A stretch of 64,000 nucleotides of DNA from Ophthalmolycus amberensis (GCA_024529925.1 JAFEUB010001787.1:610001-674000), one strand, 5' to 3'. Counted from the first letter of the stretch, positions 9,897-23,704 are shown. Notes: generated by a model from the sequence alone, not told the origin. Numbers and translations are program-made.

Positions 9897-12800
9897 AGGG
9901 GAGGGATAAACCATTTACAAATGCTGCTGTTGCTTTCAGCCAAAGTGATGTATTTTGACACAGAGGGATGATGCCCTGCACAAATATCGTGTCTCACTGA
10001 GAGTCACATGTTGGCAAAGTCAAAGTAACCTCCCTACAGCTTATCAGCACCTGGATGGACTCCATGAACCTGCTGAAAGGTCTTTCTGGCCAGCCCGGTG
10101 TTTCCACCTCGCTGTGGTGTAAAACACACACAAGCACAGAGAACCTCCACCATAGCAGACACATCACCAGCTGCTACTTCACCACCTCCCTGCTTTTGCA
10201 TTGGGCCTGTTTCAGGTCTGTACATCTGTATATCGTCCGTATATGTTTTTTCCCCCAACCATGGTGCTGCAACCAAGTATATCTGTCGGGTTTTTTTTGC
10301 AAATAAAACATTTCCTGTTATGTGATAACAGATAAATCTTGTTTTTTTTATTGTGCACTCAATGGACGATCAATTAAACTGACTTAAAAATGATCTTCAT
10401 CTGCTTTATTTCTCTTTTCCACTGTTAGTGTATTTGTATTTCTCCTGGATGAAACTATGATATCTGTTTACAGTTTGAAGTAGCCGTTCTCCATCCACTG
10501 CTCTGCTTTAACATCGGATTTGAATTGTAATCTTAATAAGATTTCGCAGCGGACAGGAGAAATACTTCATAATTAAATGCACCGCTGACCAGTTGGTGAA
10601 GTGAAATGGTCACAAGGCATCTGAATAATGCCGGACTTGGCTTCTTGATATGTGCATTTAACAGAAGACTGAGCACCGGTCTCTGCTTTCAGTTCTTTAG
10701 AAACAACAAATGTACTGACTGATGGTACACTGTAGATGTACCACTGTACCACTGTTCAATGGCAATTATAAACCGATGGTGAGTGTTTAATATTCATGGG
10801 GAAATAATTAAGTGTTGATTAGATCATTTAAAGGCTCTGAACTAAATATTCGCTTAATTCCTCAGAGAAACCTTTCAGCTTTATTTTTGCAAAACAATGT
10901 AATTGCTTTTTAATAGTGAATGATGTGAGTTAGTTAATCATTTATCAATAAAGTTAAACACATTGTTATATGTATGTTTTATTTTAGCTCATTCGTAATC
11001 TCTTTTTTGAAGTCTTTATACATTGCGTTGTTTGTTTTATCTTGTTTTTTGTCTCATTTAAGCACTTTGAATTGCTGTGCTATGCAAATAAACTTCACTT
11101 GTATTAGAACTGAATTCAATCAGCAGACGTTATCGTTATTATCCACACATTTCAGAATTTGTTTACTATTTGCTGCAGACCGTTTTACACTTTTTTCGGA
11201 TCCCCGTTTCCTGGAAGCATCCCGTGGACACAACTCTGCTGAAGCCACTTTAGCAGCGCACTGAGAAATTGTGTCGCATGTTTTACAATCACCTGATCGG
11301 CCTTCATAGGGACCACCGCTCAAACTATCCACAACTAATATCGGCCAATAACAAAGGAAGGCCGACCGATCAGAGCACATTCACCTCACTATCAACGCAA
11401 TATTGCTATCTTGTCTGAGCGCCGCATTGTTACCACAGAAATTGGTGAAATCAGAAGAATGTTTATTGTACGAATTTGATAGACTTTCGATAGTAACGTT
11501 GAGGACACGCTCCTCTGAAATCCGTGAGCGGCAACAGGATGGTGGACCGTTCACAGATCATCCAGAGGACGACGGCTCAAGCCTCCACATTGCCAAACAT
11601 CTAACCCGTGGAGCCCGTAGGATAAACCCGGGGCTACTTGTGGAGGATGGCTATCTACGGAAGATCAATAACGCATCACACTGACACCCGAACCCATCGA
11701 CTAGTGTGGGTTTGATCCGAGTCACGCTGGGTCAGTGGGCCCAGCTCTTGGGTCATTCCTCATCTCTCATCCAATCTCTTGGTTCCACTCCTCGACCTGA
11801 ACAGAACACTCGCAGGTTGCCTCTATAGCGTGTCGCCTGATGAATTATTGAGGAGCTCCTCAAAGCACTGATCTTGTCAGAGTAAAACCCATATAGCGCC
11901 CACAACATCCTGGGACTGATAAGTAGCTCGGAGGTATGCAAGAGAGAGGGGGAAAGCGAGGTCGTGCTGAGGTAGAGCAGAAAGAGAGATACAATGATTT
12001 AATGAGCAGGGCTTGTTGTTTGAGAAAGAGATGTTGTATATTATTCTCTAATTGTGTGTTCCTGTCCATAGATGACTTTTCATGCGAACATAAAAACGTG
12101 TTTTTGAGTGAGTCTTGTTCCCGCTCCACGTTTCATCTCCGTCGTCTCGTCCTATGTCTTGTCACTCTTGCGACATTAACGGCTCATTAACGGCACTGGA
12201 GGATCCAAACCAAAGCTTTAATTGGGTGATGTAATTAAGGCTCCCTAACAAAGTCAGAGTTTAATTAGCCTGGTGGGGAAAGGCGGGAATCGTTCATGGG
12301 AACTTCGCTCCGCTCACTCGCTCGCTCGCTCGCTCAATTTCGCATCCTCTCTCTCGCCTTCCTCTTCCTCCTCTCCCCATCTCTCTCCTCGGCTTTGAGT
12401 GCAAAGGAACGTGACACCAATCCCAATGAGGGCCGGTCCTCCCACATCGCGGCCCTTCCAGCTCTTCCTCGAGTCCTTTTCTTCCTGTCCTGCTTTGTCT
12501 ATTTTGGGTCCGCTCTGACTGCTCCGCACTCATTGCCCGAGGGTCATCATTTAGCAGCAGGCCAGAGGAAAAAAACGCCCGGCTTGAATAAGAAAAAAAG
12601 TTGCGTCACTGAATTGTGTGCTGCCCGGTAAATACATCTGTAAAGCACATGGAGCTCCAGCGGCTTCCTACGCTGTCGGAAGGAGTTTATTGATCCCCAT
12701 GAATTCACAGCAGTCATATCTCACTCGGCTTAATAGACAATCCACAGCTGTGCTTAACATTTTTTCTCCTTCCTGAAGGCAGTTCAATAAGACGGAGCTG

Positions 12801-15455
12801 CATTCTCGCATTGGAATTGAAAACACTGGTCCTGTCACACAATGACTACAGGCCTGTGTGCGCGCGGAGCCGTGATGGAGAGGGGACATGTTTCGCGGAC
12901 AATGTTCATTTTTTTTTCCCACAGAGGCTTATCCGACCCCGCTGGCTTTGCCTCGCCAAAGCTCTTGTGGCATCTGGAAGGTGTGATACGGAGCATGTGG
13001 GCGCGCACGGGCACGTTTGTTGTTTTGTCAGGAGAGACGGCTGCAGAGACAAAACTTTACAGCCACAGAGTGAGAGAGACAAGTGTCTGTCTGGTAAGGT
13101 GAGCATGTCTGCTACTGTTTGTGTGGAGAGCGAGAGAGAGAGGGGGAGAGAGGGAGAGCTGCGTTTCTTCTTAAGCCTGGCCATAACATCCAGTGAAAAA
13201 CTCTCATTTCTGCTTTCGATAAGAAGGGAATTGAGTCTCTATTTCGGTCCCCACCACCTACAGAGAAAACCGCAGGAGAATGCTCCACTCGAGTTTCCCA
13301 GCAGAGGTTCAGATCCGTTTCTCCTCGCACAAACATACCGATTGCTATAATCTCCTGCCGTTTACAGTCCAACATATATTCCATTGAAACCACTAATCCC
13401 CATTCCTGGAAAAAAAACTTCGGTGAGGTGCTTTTCACAAACTAAGACATTATGGTGACTCTTTTGTTATCAGCCACAACAGTGACGCTGGTATTGTTTC
13501 CTCCTTGTGAGTCACCGGGGGTGTCTGTTGTTAAACAATGCGTTAGGATCCACACTAAATGTTTGCGTACGTAGAAATTACGTAGAAATTGCTCGTGAGC
13601 CATTTGCTTTTTAGAAATCCCAAACCTTGAAAATGTCCGCTCATGGATCAGGCTCATATCACGCCCTTCACACGCCCACATTCAACCACAAATGATCCAT
13701 GCAAAGCATGACCATGAATGGTTATGTATAATAATGAGCCTGCTGAACAATGATTCTTTGCCGTGGATCACGCCAGCTACATTTTTCTTTGACATAAATC
13801 AAGGTGCTTGTGGGTGAGGTGGTCCCTGAACACGTGCTCTGTCATAATTCCTCCATTGATGTCGTCCTCTCGCAGTGACAGCGTTTGCGTGGGACGTGGC
13901 GTACACACACCTCAGTCAGACCCAGTTTTGTGCGTACACAATGTTATTAATAAGACCTCGGGCGCTTTTATGTCCGTGCTTAATTACAGAAGCTTCTGTA
14001 ATAGGAAGATTGGATTTTCTAACTTTGAAACTTGAGTTAAGATAAGAGAAGCAGAAGGATATCATCTCTAATGAGGCCCCTTTACGTTGTATAATTCATG
14101 ATGGATCCATTTTCAATTGTTATTTATATTCCTTTCCATCTTGTGAAAGCCTGAGATGAGCCCATTATAAACTATGTGTGCTCACGTTTGCTTTTTTCTT
14201 CTTTTTCACAGCACCGTCTGCCAAGGATTGGTCTGGAGAACTCCAGGCATAAGATGTGCAAGAGGCGCTGATATGCTTTGAAAAGTGATAATGTGTGCCA
14301 TTTAAGCATGCACACTTCTGTGCACTATGCACTTCTAGGCATGATTTTCCAAGAGAGCCAAGTGTGATATGATTGAGGACACAGTACTATTAAAAACCTA
14401 TTTCCCAAGTTCTAATCCTGTTTCCAAGTGCTGATTGTTAACTCATCTCTCGTCACTTGATAAACACGTGTCAAACAATCATTCAAAATGATTTGTAATG
14501 CTAAATCTCTTACTTCTATCTAGAATCTAACCATAAACTGTTTTTCGTTTGAGTCGGTTGCATATTTTACTGAATGTGTGTGACTCATTGTTATCTGCCC
14601 CGCGATCTAGAATATGCAAATCAAGTGTGCATTTATGAACTTAACTTTAAAAGATTGCTTTTGCCCTAGGTGTTATTAACGAGGTTCCGGAAGAACACTT
14701 TCTACTATTATAAGAGAAGAAGTTGGCACTGTAACAGCATGTATACTGGCAGTGTTGTAACCATTGAGGCGATTGTTGTTTTCATCCCACCCACACCAGT
14801 CATTGAAATCTATAACGCTATTATGCAACAGAAATCTTGTCAGACACGATCTTTCAGGATAAAATGTCATTAAATCTGGATCTGCATATTCTATTTTGTC
14901 TCCTAAATTGCTGGGAGTCACACTGCTTCACTGTGCGTGGTTCTTGGCAGCTTTCAAGAACAGGCAACCTAATAGAGCTCGAAACCACAGAGACAGGGAG
15001 GAAAACACATGGCCTTTAACTTCTGCCTCCTGTCATGGTGTCAGAACACTGCCTGACCCGCTGTTCACGCTGACAGCGCCTCGGCCACCGGGCCTGCCGG
15101 GCTGCAGCTGTGTACAGAACAAGCTGCGTTCCCACGTCGGAACTGTCCTGCCTCGTTAAGAAAACGGTGCAATGGCTGGGTAAATGCCAGATACCACCTT
15201 TTGGCTGAGCAATTAATGGACCACGCCGCTGCCGACTGCCTGCTGCTTTGAAAACCAATAAGAAAAGCGGGATGGAGGGTTTCACATCTGGCCAATCAGA
15301 GCTGCATACAGAGGGCTCGGCAGTCACGAAGTGTCACGTAAACGTGGAGTAAAGGAGATCGCAGTAGTCGAGGTGAGTCTACCGTTGTTTCTAAGGCTGC
15401 ACTTTGTTTTTGGACACCAAGTATTGTGAAGACAGAACTCCCTGAGTTGACTCAC

Positions 15456-15534
15456 CATTTCCAGGCTCACACTCCTCCAAATCTTCGTCATCGCTTGGAC
15501 ACTCAGCTGATGCTACCAAGAGGTCATCCGCATT
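15456..15534 (-). CDS. nrxn2: Neurexin-2 acidic juxtamembrane stalk exon (79 nt)
   Basis: A short internal exon encodes NADDLLVASAECPSDDEDL followed by EECEPGN and the first base of a Gly codon. The acceptor is TTCTTCCAG before AATGCGG and the donor is AAATG before GTGAGT, both good consensus sites. It enters in phase 0, continuing from ...VTQ of the 326-nt exon, and leaves in phase 1, matching the terminal exon. The peptide closely matches the acidic, cysteine-containing stalk of mammalian NRXN2 (DDLLVASAECPSDDEDLEEC), an extracellular segment next to the membrane. Its 79-nt length is not a multiple of three, so skipping it shifts the frame (see findings). If the downstream intron were retained, the frame would run about 22 codons (ESTQGVLSSQ...) before a stop. 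Identity and boundaries are well supported. Confidence 0.95.
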
Positions 15535-16599
15535 CTGGAAGAACGGAGACAGAAAGCAGAGAATAGTCAGGACACATTCAACACAGAACATCTGAGAGGG
15601 TGAGGAGTCTCTGGCTCCACTGACACACGAGCTAGTGTAACCAGGAGAGGCACACTTTAAAGGTTAATAGGTTAGAAATCTGTCTGGTTACAGCATAAGA
15701 ATCTTTTGTTGAGCAGGTTGTTAGTCGTAGAAGATTAGCTGATGATATAAGTGCTTGATGAGTCGTAGTATTAATTAGGGCTGTGCATTGGCAAGAATCT
15801 GGCGACACCACACGCACGTATCACCACACAGGGGTTGAAATTCAATATATTGCAATATTTTGCGATTTATTCAGTCTAATGTGATTTACTATAAAGTATA
15901 CCGCCACATGCATACAATCCGACTAAAAAGAAGTCAACTTTTTATGCATATCAGAACAGTCGGATCTGCAAATGCATTTATCACAATCCATGAATGCGTA
16001 TGCAAAACCAGTCTGAGCCACTGTCTGCATGTAAAGTATGAATTGAAAATCAATAGGGCTTTTGAGAATTGATAGAGTATCACAAAACCTAGCTCTTTCT
16101 GACCAAACACCAACCTATCACAGAGGTGTATTTAGTCGAAAACAGGAATTCGTTCGCCCAACTGCATGTCTCAGCCCATGTCTAGACACCAGACCCCCCC
16201 TTGATTCAGGAGCCGTTTTCTCTCTGTTATTAATCCCCGGCCTGGGCGTAATCAGTGAGTCACATTGTGTCATTACATCCAAACAACCTACAACATCAGC
16301 ATGCGGTTTCATTTATGAAATACAAAATTCACTGATACACGTTGCCGGAGAGCGAAAGGCAGCAGCTCCAAACTCCAGTCTGACCTTGTCACAACTTTTC
16401 TCATCAGTTTCCAAGTGGACTCCACGAGGAGACAACTTAACATCCGACCTCGCATCCATCCGGACGAACACCTGGGAGTGCTCTAGACTTTAGACAGTAG
16501 CAGCAAGAGCGTAGCGTGTGATCTTAGTTTTATAACACCGAGCGAGACAACTGATGAATCCAACTGTTTCACGGAAACCCACAGTATCAAGGGGGTGAA

Positions 16600-16641
16600 G
16601 GGGGGGGGGGGGGGGCCCACACACACACACACACACACACA
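16600..16641. repeat. Compound poly-G/(AC)n microsatellite
   Basis: Sixteen G are followed by CCC and about eleven AC dinucleotides. It is a simple low-complexity tract in an intron. Confidence 0.95.
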
Positions 16642-16944
16642 TCAAAAGGTTGATCTTTTATTCTAAGCATCAAAGCACATTATTCGACTATGATCAAAGC
16701 TGCAGCGCGGCGGGTAGCTCAGAGCTTTTGGAGAAATTGAAATTTGGGTTTCCGCTCGCTTGCTTTCCGCCACCCTGGCCCGTCTCTGCTGCGTCCTGGC
16801 GGGTGCTGGGGATATTCATTAGAGCTGCATAGTTCCTGTTGACTTTGCCCATCGCTGTATTTATAATGCTATTACTATGTTTGCTCTTGCACAAAATTAC
16901 ACCACAGGCTCTATCGGATGGATTATTAACTACCCAAAGGACCG

Positions 16945-16947
<3 letters not shown>

Positions 16948-16985
<38 letters not shown>

Positions 16986-17002
16986 CTGTGTGTGTGTGTG
17001 TG
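16948..17002. repeat. Compound (TA)n(TG)n microsatellite
   Basis: About fourteen TA dinucleotides run directly into TG dinucleotides interrupted by one TC. All positions alternate pyrimidine and purine, so the tract has Z-DNA/cruciform-forming character. Confidence 0.95.
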
Positions 17003-20000
17003 CCTTCCTCATGCGACTATGTGACCGTGACTAATATAACTGGTGCAGGGTTAGAGGTTCATTTCAAAATGTACTCATCAGATCAGTGATTGCTGGTATA
17101 AAGCTGTCATGTTCAAATGCTGGTCTGAGCCGTAACTACAAATTAAATTCATTGCTGAGTGGAGTTATTCTACACCGGCTTTAAGAGTTCTTTATGTAGT
17201 TTCACATCTTGGTAATAGAATATAATACACAGCTCAAATAACTATCAGTGAATTACCCATTTCCTACCTGGAATATATGTCTAGTGTATTTTGAAACGCT
17301 GATTTCTTTGTCATATTCCTTTCATTATAGAAGCATTGTTTCTATATAAATTCTACAAAATGCAAAGAGTTTGAAGATGAACTTTCAAATATTAGGTTAA
17401 AGTTTCACCAAACATACCTACAGCCAGACTACACCGAGCTCCTGAGAAGCCACATTAAAGTGTAACATGAAGACTACTCACGTGAACACTACGGCGGTGC
17501 ACTCGGGCACAACAAATGGTGCCATAGTCATTCAATTCATCCAAAATTAACCAAGAATCTGAAAATAATTGTATTTATTCTGCACTTTATAGCGTAATCT
17601 TTAGTTTCCGACCACTGTTAGCAGTGCACGTAACTGAATTTTTAAGCTTGGTGATGCTCTTGCCAACATGCACCTTGGGTCGTCGTTATCTTCTACCCTG
17701 AAGCTTTATAAAAGGTCTACATATCGGAGCTTTCATTAAACGTGTAAAGACCTACGAATTTGAACATATAATCCGTTAGAGTTCAACCACTTCTAGAACT
17801 TACATTGCACACCTCTTCATTTCGATAGAAACTTGAATGGAAAATGACTGTGTTTGAGTGTAGCGCAACACTTTGTTCATCGACTGTAAACTGAAACAAA
17901 GTGAGCATCCATCTCTGTGCCTTGGTTGAGTTCGAGCAATAAGAGAGGTTTGTACTGAAATTGAGCGAGAAGAAGTGTTCCTTTGTTCATGAACAGGTGA
18001 TAAGGTTATTGCGAGGAAAACGGATGAAATGTTTTTCATCTGTGAAACGGGTGAGAAAAAAAGTTTTAGCAGGATCATTTATACAATAACTTACTTTATT
18101 TTCACCTGTGAAAACGCTCCTCCATGTCTGTTCAGCTACACTACACTCCACCGCTCATGCTAACTACACATTGTTCTTCTATTTATCTTAAACTGCTGTC
18201 GCTGCCATGAAAATAAAGATAAACAACAACACTCACTGTGCACCACAGGCTTTCTCCCAAAACAGACATACCAGGCAGGGGGCTGTTTAGAAGAGCAAAT
18301 ATCAAAGATGTCAGATACTGCTGCCTAACAGCTGCTGGAAATCAACGTAATTGTCAATGTTTCCTGAATTTTTTGCTTAATTTGACTGTGTAGTTTTAGA
18401 AGAACAGTTATCCTTTTCCCTTTTATTCTCTCTCGTTGTCGAGGGGGAGCACATGAAATTGCCAGGCCTTCAAAACACCGCCTTGCAAATCGGAACAAAT
18501 TCCTGAATAAAAATGATTCAGTCACACTGAATGATATGAACGCTCAGGATTGTGTTAGACATCTATACGCCCCGATGATGCTGTTATGTTTTTGTGCGCA
18601 CAGCAACACCTCTTTGATCATTAAAGCATGCGGATGAGCGACGCATTGGTAATGTCTACTCATTCCGTTGTGATGATTACACTATGTTCTGCTAGGTACA
18701 TAATAATAAAAAAGTAGAAGATGGTACAATATCGTGTACACTAGCTGAAAAATAGATTCTTAGCAATAAAAAGCACTCTAAAGTTGGGACTCTGCTTTTT
18801 TTTATGACCCAACATAAACATTAGTCAGCGAACGCAGCACACATTAAGGCTGGTAACAACAGCGAAGCACACAACACTCAAGAGTCCTTTGCTACACTAA
18901 AATGGTTGCAGATCATTTATCGAACAAGGCCGTCTATTGGCTGCCAATTTCACATCACAGACCGCCGCTACAAAAGCTTGTTATATGCTGAACATGGAAG
19001 AATATGTCCGCCAAGATGTCTGGAGGTCAGAGATATTGAACTGAGTGGAAGGCTACGTATGACATCTTAGAGTCAGGTTCCATGGATCTCATGTTTAGAG
19101 AGAAGATGCAGAAACACTAAACCACGGACCCTTCATCTAAATAAGTCATGCCAACTGGGCGTGCAGGAGACAGTGTCGTCTGTAAAGGAGCTTTGACCGA
19201 CCGTCGAGTCCAAAAACAGCACTTGCTTGTAATTACGTGGCAGCCTCGGCCACGACTGAAAGAACGTGCTCGGGTGAACCTTTGAGAACGGGACCACCTT
19301 CAAAGCACTGCTTTGATGAGGCTTTGCTAACTGACTTTTTCTATTGAAGAAGAAGGAAAACAAATAAGCAGGATTTCATGCAAAACCAACATTCACATTT
19401 TATTAGAACTTGGTGTTTGCAACACAAAGTGCCATCACCTTGACTTCACTCTAATTGGCACTGCTGCTTTGCAAAATGAGGCCGATAGGACTTGCAAAGG
19501 ATGGAATCTGCAAAGGTTTGAGATGATGATAAAGGGACAAAGAGTGAGCCGCTCTAAATATAATCTGAATCTGCTGAGCGCAGATGTTAGGGATGAGCGT
19601 GAGTGGCTTGCTGACTGATCTCAGATAAGCTTCCGTGGACGCTTCCGTGGACGCTGATGACAACTACTGAGTGAGGGAAATGTGCTAACTGGCACCTTGC
19701 CTTTGTGTTTCCTTTTGGTTGGACAGTTGAAGTTTAAAGTATAGTGGCTGGCTTTTTTATGTAGTTACAACAACATAGAAATAACTGACATAATGTACAT
19801 ATGGCGTAGATCTGGAGAAAAAGCTTGGATCTCTTCCAGTAATCTTATTTGCATGACTTACTTTATGCAGCAAGGTCTTTTTGCACACCGCACAGATTGT
19901 AGATCATCATACTGGTCGTGAACTAGGCCACATGAAGCCTGTTATTGAAGGTATTGCTGTTTTTTTATGAGTGGAGTGGGTCTGGATGACCAACTCCTTC

Positions 20001-20604
20001 CATCCTCCAGTATGTGGGCAACACCACTTCCCCACTGTTTCCTAATTGTTACTTACCATGATGGCGACGGCTACCTTAAGCGCACGGGGATAATCATCAC
20101 ACCATAAATCATAGCCTTTCGCATGCGTGTGAAGGAGAGTCATAAATATAGGTTCATGGCATCCAGAGTTGTTGTTGCTGATTTCCTTTTCATAACATTC
20201 CTCCCCATCCTGCAGCCTTTTCTGATCTGCCTGGACGTGCTGTAATTTCCAGCAGCCTCCCACATTTAGTCAGCCATATCTTCTCAGAGCAAGTCTAAAT
20301 TGCAGTGTTGATTGGTCTAATAGGGCTCGTCACACAAAGCTGTTATGTGACTCCCTTTCAGGCGGAGGGCTGTTTGTACATCTCAATGTGGCTTAAAGGG
20401 GGAGGCTCACACAAAACACTGCGCTGAGGACGTGACTGCTTGACCCGGCAGTTGATGCAGGATTTCTTTTGAAATGTGCACTTCAGCACTTTTAGAGACA
20501 ACTGAGATTCTGAGAACTTAGAAAGCAATTAAAGTAACTGCACAAAAATATCTCCCCGGCTCAGTGACTCAAACGACAGCCTTCCTTCAGCTACGATTGC
20601 TCAC

Positions 20605-20930
20605 CTGTGTGACACTGTCCCTCATGGTGGGCGAGCGCTGTTTGCGGGTGGTGGTTGTGGCCATGGTGGTGGTTGTCTCCATGATTGTGGTGGACATATC
20701 AGCCAGCGGGGTGGTGGAGGTGGTGTCTGTAGTGAGCACCGAGGGCACGTCACCCACCAGCCGCAGGTTGCCCTGGGACTGGACGTTGGGGTCGCCCTCG
20801 GCCGCCAGTTTGAGCACCTGCAGGCCGTTGTAGTACAGGCCTGAGATCTGGCCCTGGAAGTGGCGACCCTTCTCTCCACCGCCACCAATTTTGATGAACG
20901 CCTGGCTGTTGAAGATGGTCAATTGACGAC
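20605..20930 (-). CDS. nrxn2: Neurexin-2 exon: end of LNS6 domain and Thr-rich stalk
   Basis: This 326-nt exon begins at an ACATCAG acceptor with GT CGT CAA and ends ACACAG before the donor GTGAGC. It encodes GRQLTIFNSQAFIKIGGG, then HFQGQISGLYYNGLQVLKLA, completing the last laminin-G/LNS beta-sandwich. Next comes DPNVQSQGNLRLVGDVPSVL, then a mucin-like stretch (STTPLADMSTTIMETTTTM, then ATTTTRKQRSPTMRDSVTQ) that begins the O-glycosylated stalk. SPTMRDS resembles the mammalian NRXN2 SPTLRDS. It enters in phase 1 and can therefore be joined either to the SS4 cassette or directly to the 172-nt exon, which is the arrangement that makes SS4 optional. LNS6 is the domain that binds neuroligins, LRRTMs and cerebellins. 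Identification is secure. Confidence 0.96.
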
Positions 20931-23704
20931 CTGATGTGTGGGAGAAAAGGTAGACGAAGAAATGACAAAGAAGAGAGAGGAAGTGGGGGTAAGAGAAGAA
21001 GAGAAACCATGGGAAGAGGGGAAAACGAAAGAGAGAAAGGGCAAAGAACACTAATCAGTCACGGTCATTGGGTTAGCTCTCACGTGTAACACAGAGTAAC
21101 ACACAGGCGCAGAGACGGAGAGACAGGGGAGGTAGAGGGACTGTTTCAATCACATGGGATTTCCTGGGCAACACTTTAGGGAGATTGGACCCTGGTTTGC
21201 TGGCGGTGCAGCCATTATGGGGCTGGGCACGTGCTACTTTCTCAGAAAAGGCAGTCTGAAGCTGGCAGTCAAATAAATTGCAGGGGCAGTTGCGGCTTGA
21301 CCCTGAAACTTGAGATTCATAGAGAAATGCATCTAATTTGCCCTGAGATGGAATATATTAGAACAATGCCGGGCCTGTGTCATTGACCTCCAATGCACCT
21401 GAGCTGCACAATGATAAAGTACCTCTGCCAGCAGAAAAAGAAACTGTCGCCCCGCTTTGCCTTCCAGAGGACGAAAATTAGATCCTTATTGGAAGGAAAT
21501 GTTTAATTCAGCAGGGGCTCTCCCTCTCTGTGGTCATTACCATTCATCTGGATGGATAGATGGATGATGGGAGGATAGGGCCGACCATTTAACCAGGGTC
21601 CATTACTAATGTGTTACCAGGACTTGTGGCGACGGGGTGGAGTGCATGGGGGCGGTCTAACAGGTGGAGTTTTTCTGCCTGCATTTTCTCCAGCTGATGG
21701 TTTTGTTTATGCTTTTTTTTCCCTCCCCATTCTGCATCCCATCCCTCCATGGGGACGTCCCACCGCGCCACATGGACTGATGCAAACGTTGCCCCCTATT
21801 ATGAGTCATGTGGATATGAGGGAAGATGGAGCGTGGTGGGAGGGGGATTGCGGGAAGGATGTGGGTTTAAAACCAGACGATATGAGGTAATTACTTAGAG
21901 GAGAAGCCAAAGAGCTTTTATGGATAAATCAATCGGTGTAAGGAAAGAGGGAGTGGGATTTTGTCTGTGAGAGGGATACTACACTCATGTGTGCATCTGA
22001 GAGCATCTAGGGATGGCTTGTTTCGGACCTCTGAAATGAGAGACCCCTTCGGCAGCCTGGTCTCCTAAAAATGACACTCCCACTCAATGAAACGGTATTT
22101 AAATGACCTTTTGAGGGAACAATGTTCTCCCGAATTATTTCTGTATTTGACGTATGACAAATATAATTAATCAAAGTCTATGTAGGGAGGAGGTCGGGGT
22201 GTATCGATGTTTCAAATATGAGACTTTGATCTAGAAGTCTGCTGTTCCTGTCCAATATAAAACCCAAACTAACAATTAATTCAATCCACAAAATGATTTT
22301 TTTCAAAACAGTAGTAGTTTTTTTTGCCTAAAGCTAAACGTGATAGAGAATACAGTTTCTAAACACAATAAAATTAAATCTTTTGAATGTTGCTATTGTT
22401 CTCTCTGTGGGATTGCAAGCCGGCGAGGACAGCCTTCTACTCATCAACAGGGAGACACTAGGGACAGGCCTGGGTCCCATTCGTTTTCAATTAAGAGAGC
22501 TGAAAGGATACTTCATCACTGTAATTATGATTTACTATCAGCCTATATGGGAGCCCTCATTCTGACATGTGGGTGAGACTAGCAGGCAAATGTCTATTAA
22601 TGAATGTGTGTGGGCGCAAAGCCACGTTTACTCTATGGATCTGTAAGTTTTGCACATAAGTGCTGGAGAGATGCATCTATTCCACTGAGATGGGACATGT
22701 GTCATCCCATTATCAGATCATTAGGCCCGTCAGGGGCCCGCTCCCGTCCCGACTTCATAATGATGAGACTTAATGTCTGGCATATGCACCGTTGACATAA
22801 TGTCTCACTCTATTATCTCATCACTAAGCATGTTTGGTGTGGGAATGGTAATGAAAATAAAAGGAATGGAAGCTGTTGGGTGGGACAGATTGTCAAATTG
22901 TGGACATCAGCAAGGAGAAGACAGGAGAACAAACATGCTGAATAAACATACATACACAGAGAACCTTGAAACATCACACATCGAAATGCACATTGACACT
23001 CTCAGTCCACCATATGGTTCCCCCCTGTATCAATCTTCCACCGTCCTTGACCAGAGGACACATTCATACACACCCACAGCCCAGAGGGTCTCTCATTTCA
23101 AGCAGCCCCACACGGCCCCCACTCTCCAGTAAAGTGTTGTGGAACACTTCATCATCAATATTCCCGAATGCTTTCAGTCTTCTTGGTGTACCAAACACCC
23201 CGTGTTTCTTCCCCGTGTGTGAGCAGCAACTCCGAGTCAGAAGATGTTCTGTCCAGACGGGACCGTTTACTCCCGAGAAGTTATTGGCGTCACAGTTGCT
23301 CTTGGAGCCAGCGACACATTGAGCCATATTGAGAAGCAGCTTATGATTATGATGCAGAGGAGTGAGGGTTAGTTATACCTCTGAAAGTCTGTGCACATGC
23401 AAGTGTCGAAGGATCCGTTGGGTGACCTATTTAATTCTGTGCTACTTCAGCATGTGACGATGCGACAAAGTGCAGGGAGACGAGCCTCGAGCGCAGGAGA
23501 CAGCCATTTGTGCGTTCATCCCATTTGAGACAGAGCGAATAAGAAAGGTGCCCTCTCGGCTAGATGAAGGGAAATCAGCGTTTGTTTTTGGGGCTGTCTG
23601 GTCGGGACGAGACTCTAACAGGGCCTGATGAAGTTATTGTTTCAGGGTCTGCCGGGTCAAATCAAAAGTGACATGTGGTTTTAGAGCCAATTGGGCAGCG
23701 GGCA

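Larger units (their letters stand above)
6179..15455. other. Last nrxn2 intron (9.3 kb), no other gene seen
   Basis: This intron separates the 79-nt stalk exon from the terminal exon. I see no further neurexin-like coding segment and no protein-like ORF on either strand. It contains poly-G tracts at 7445-7460 and 9870-9896, a SINE-like repeat at about 8500-8790, and GA/CT-rich simple stretches near 12300-12400 and 13130-13160. A possible CCAAT-box region near 15230-15380 is discussed in the findings. The rest is unremarkable unique-looking DNA. Confidence 0.7.
15535..20604. other. nrxn2 intron between Thr-rich and acidic stalk exons (5.1 kb)
   Basis: I see no additional exon or gene in this interval. 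It contains a G16 run at 16600-16615 directly followed by (AC)n at 16619-16641, and a compound (TA)n(TG)n microsatellite at about 16948-17002. The remainder, including 17100-20550, shows no recognisable element. Confidence 0.65.

Noticed and set aside
11120..11700. Overlapping 86- and 93-codon frames with CCAAT-like motifs
   Set aside because: No domain, no splice or start context, and no repeat match; treated as chance openings in intron sequence.
20587..21051. N-terminal part of the minus-strand frame (MFFALSLFRFPLFPWFLFFS...) as a signal peptide
   Set aside because: It is intron sequence upstream of the CACATCAG acceptor. The hydrophobic run is the pyrimidine-rich 3' end of the intron translated by chance.
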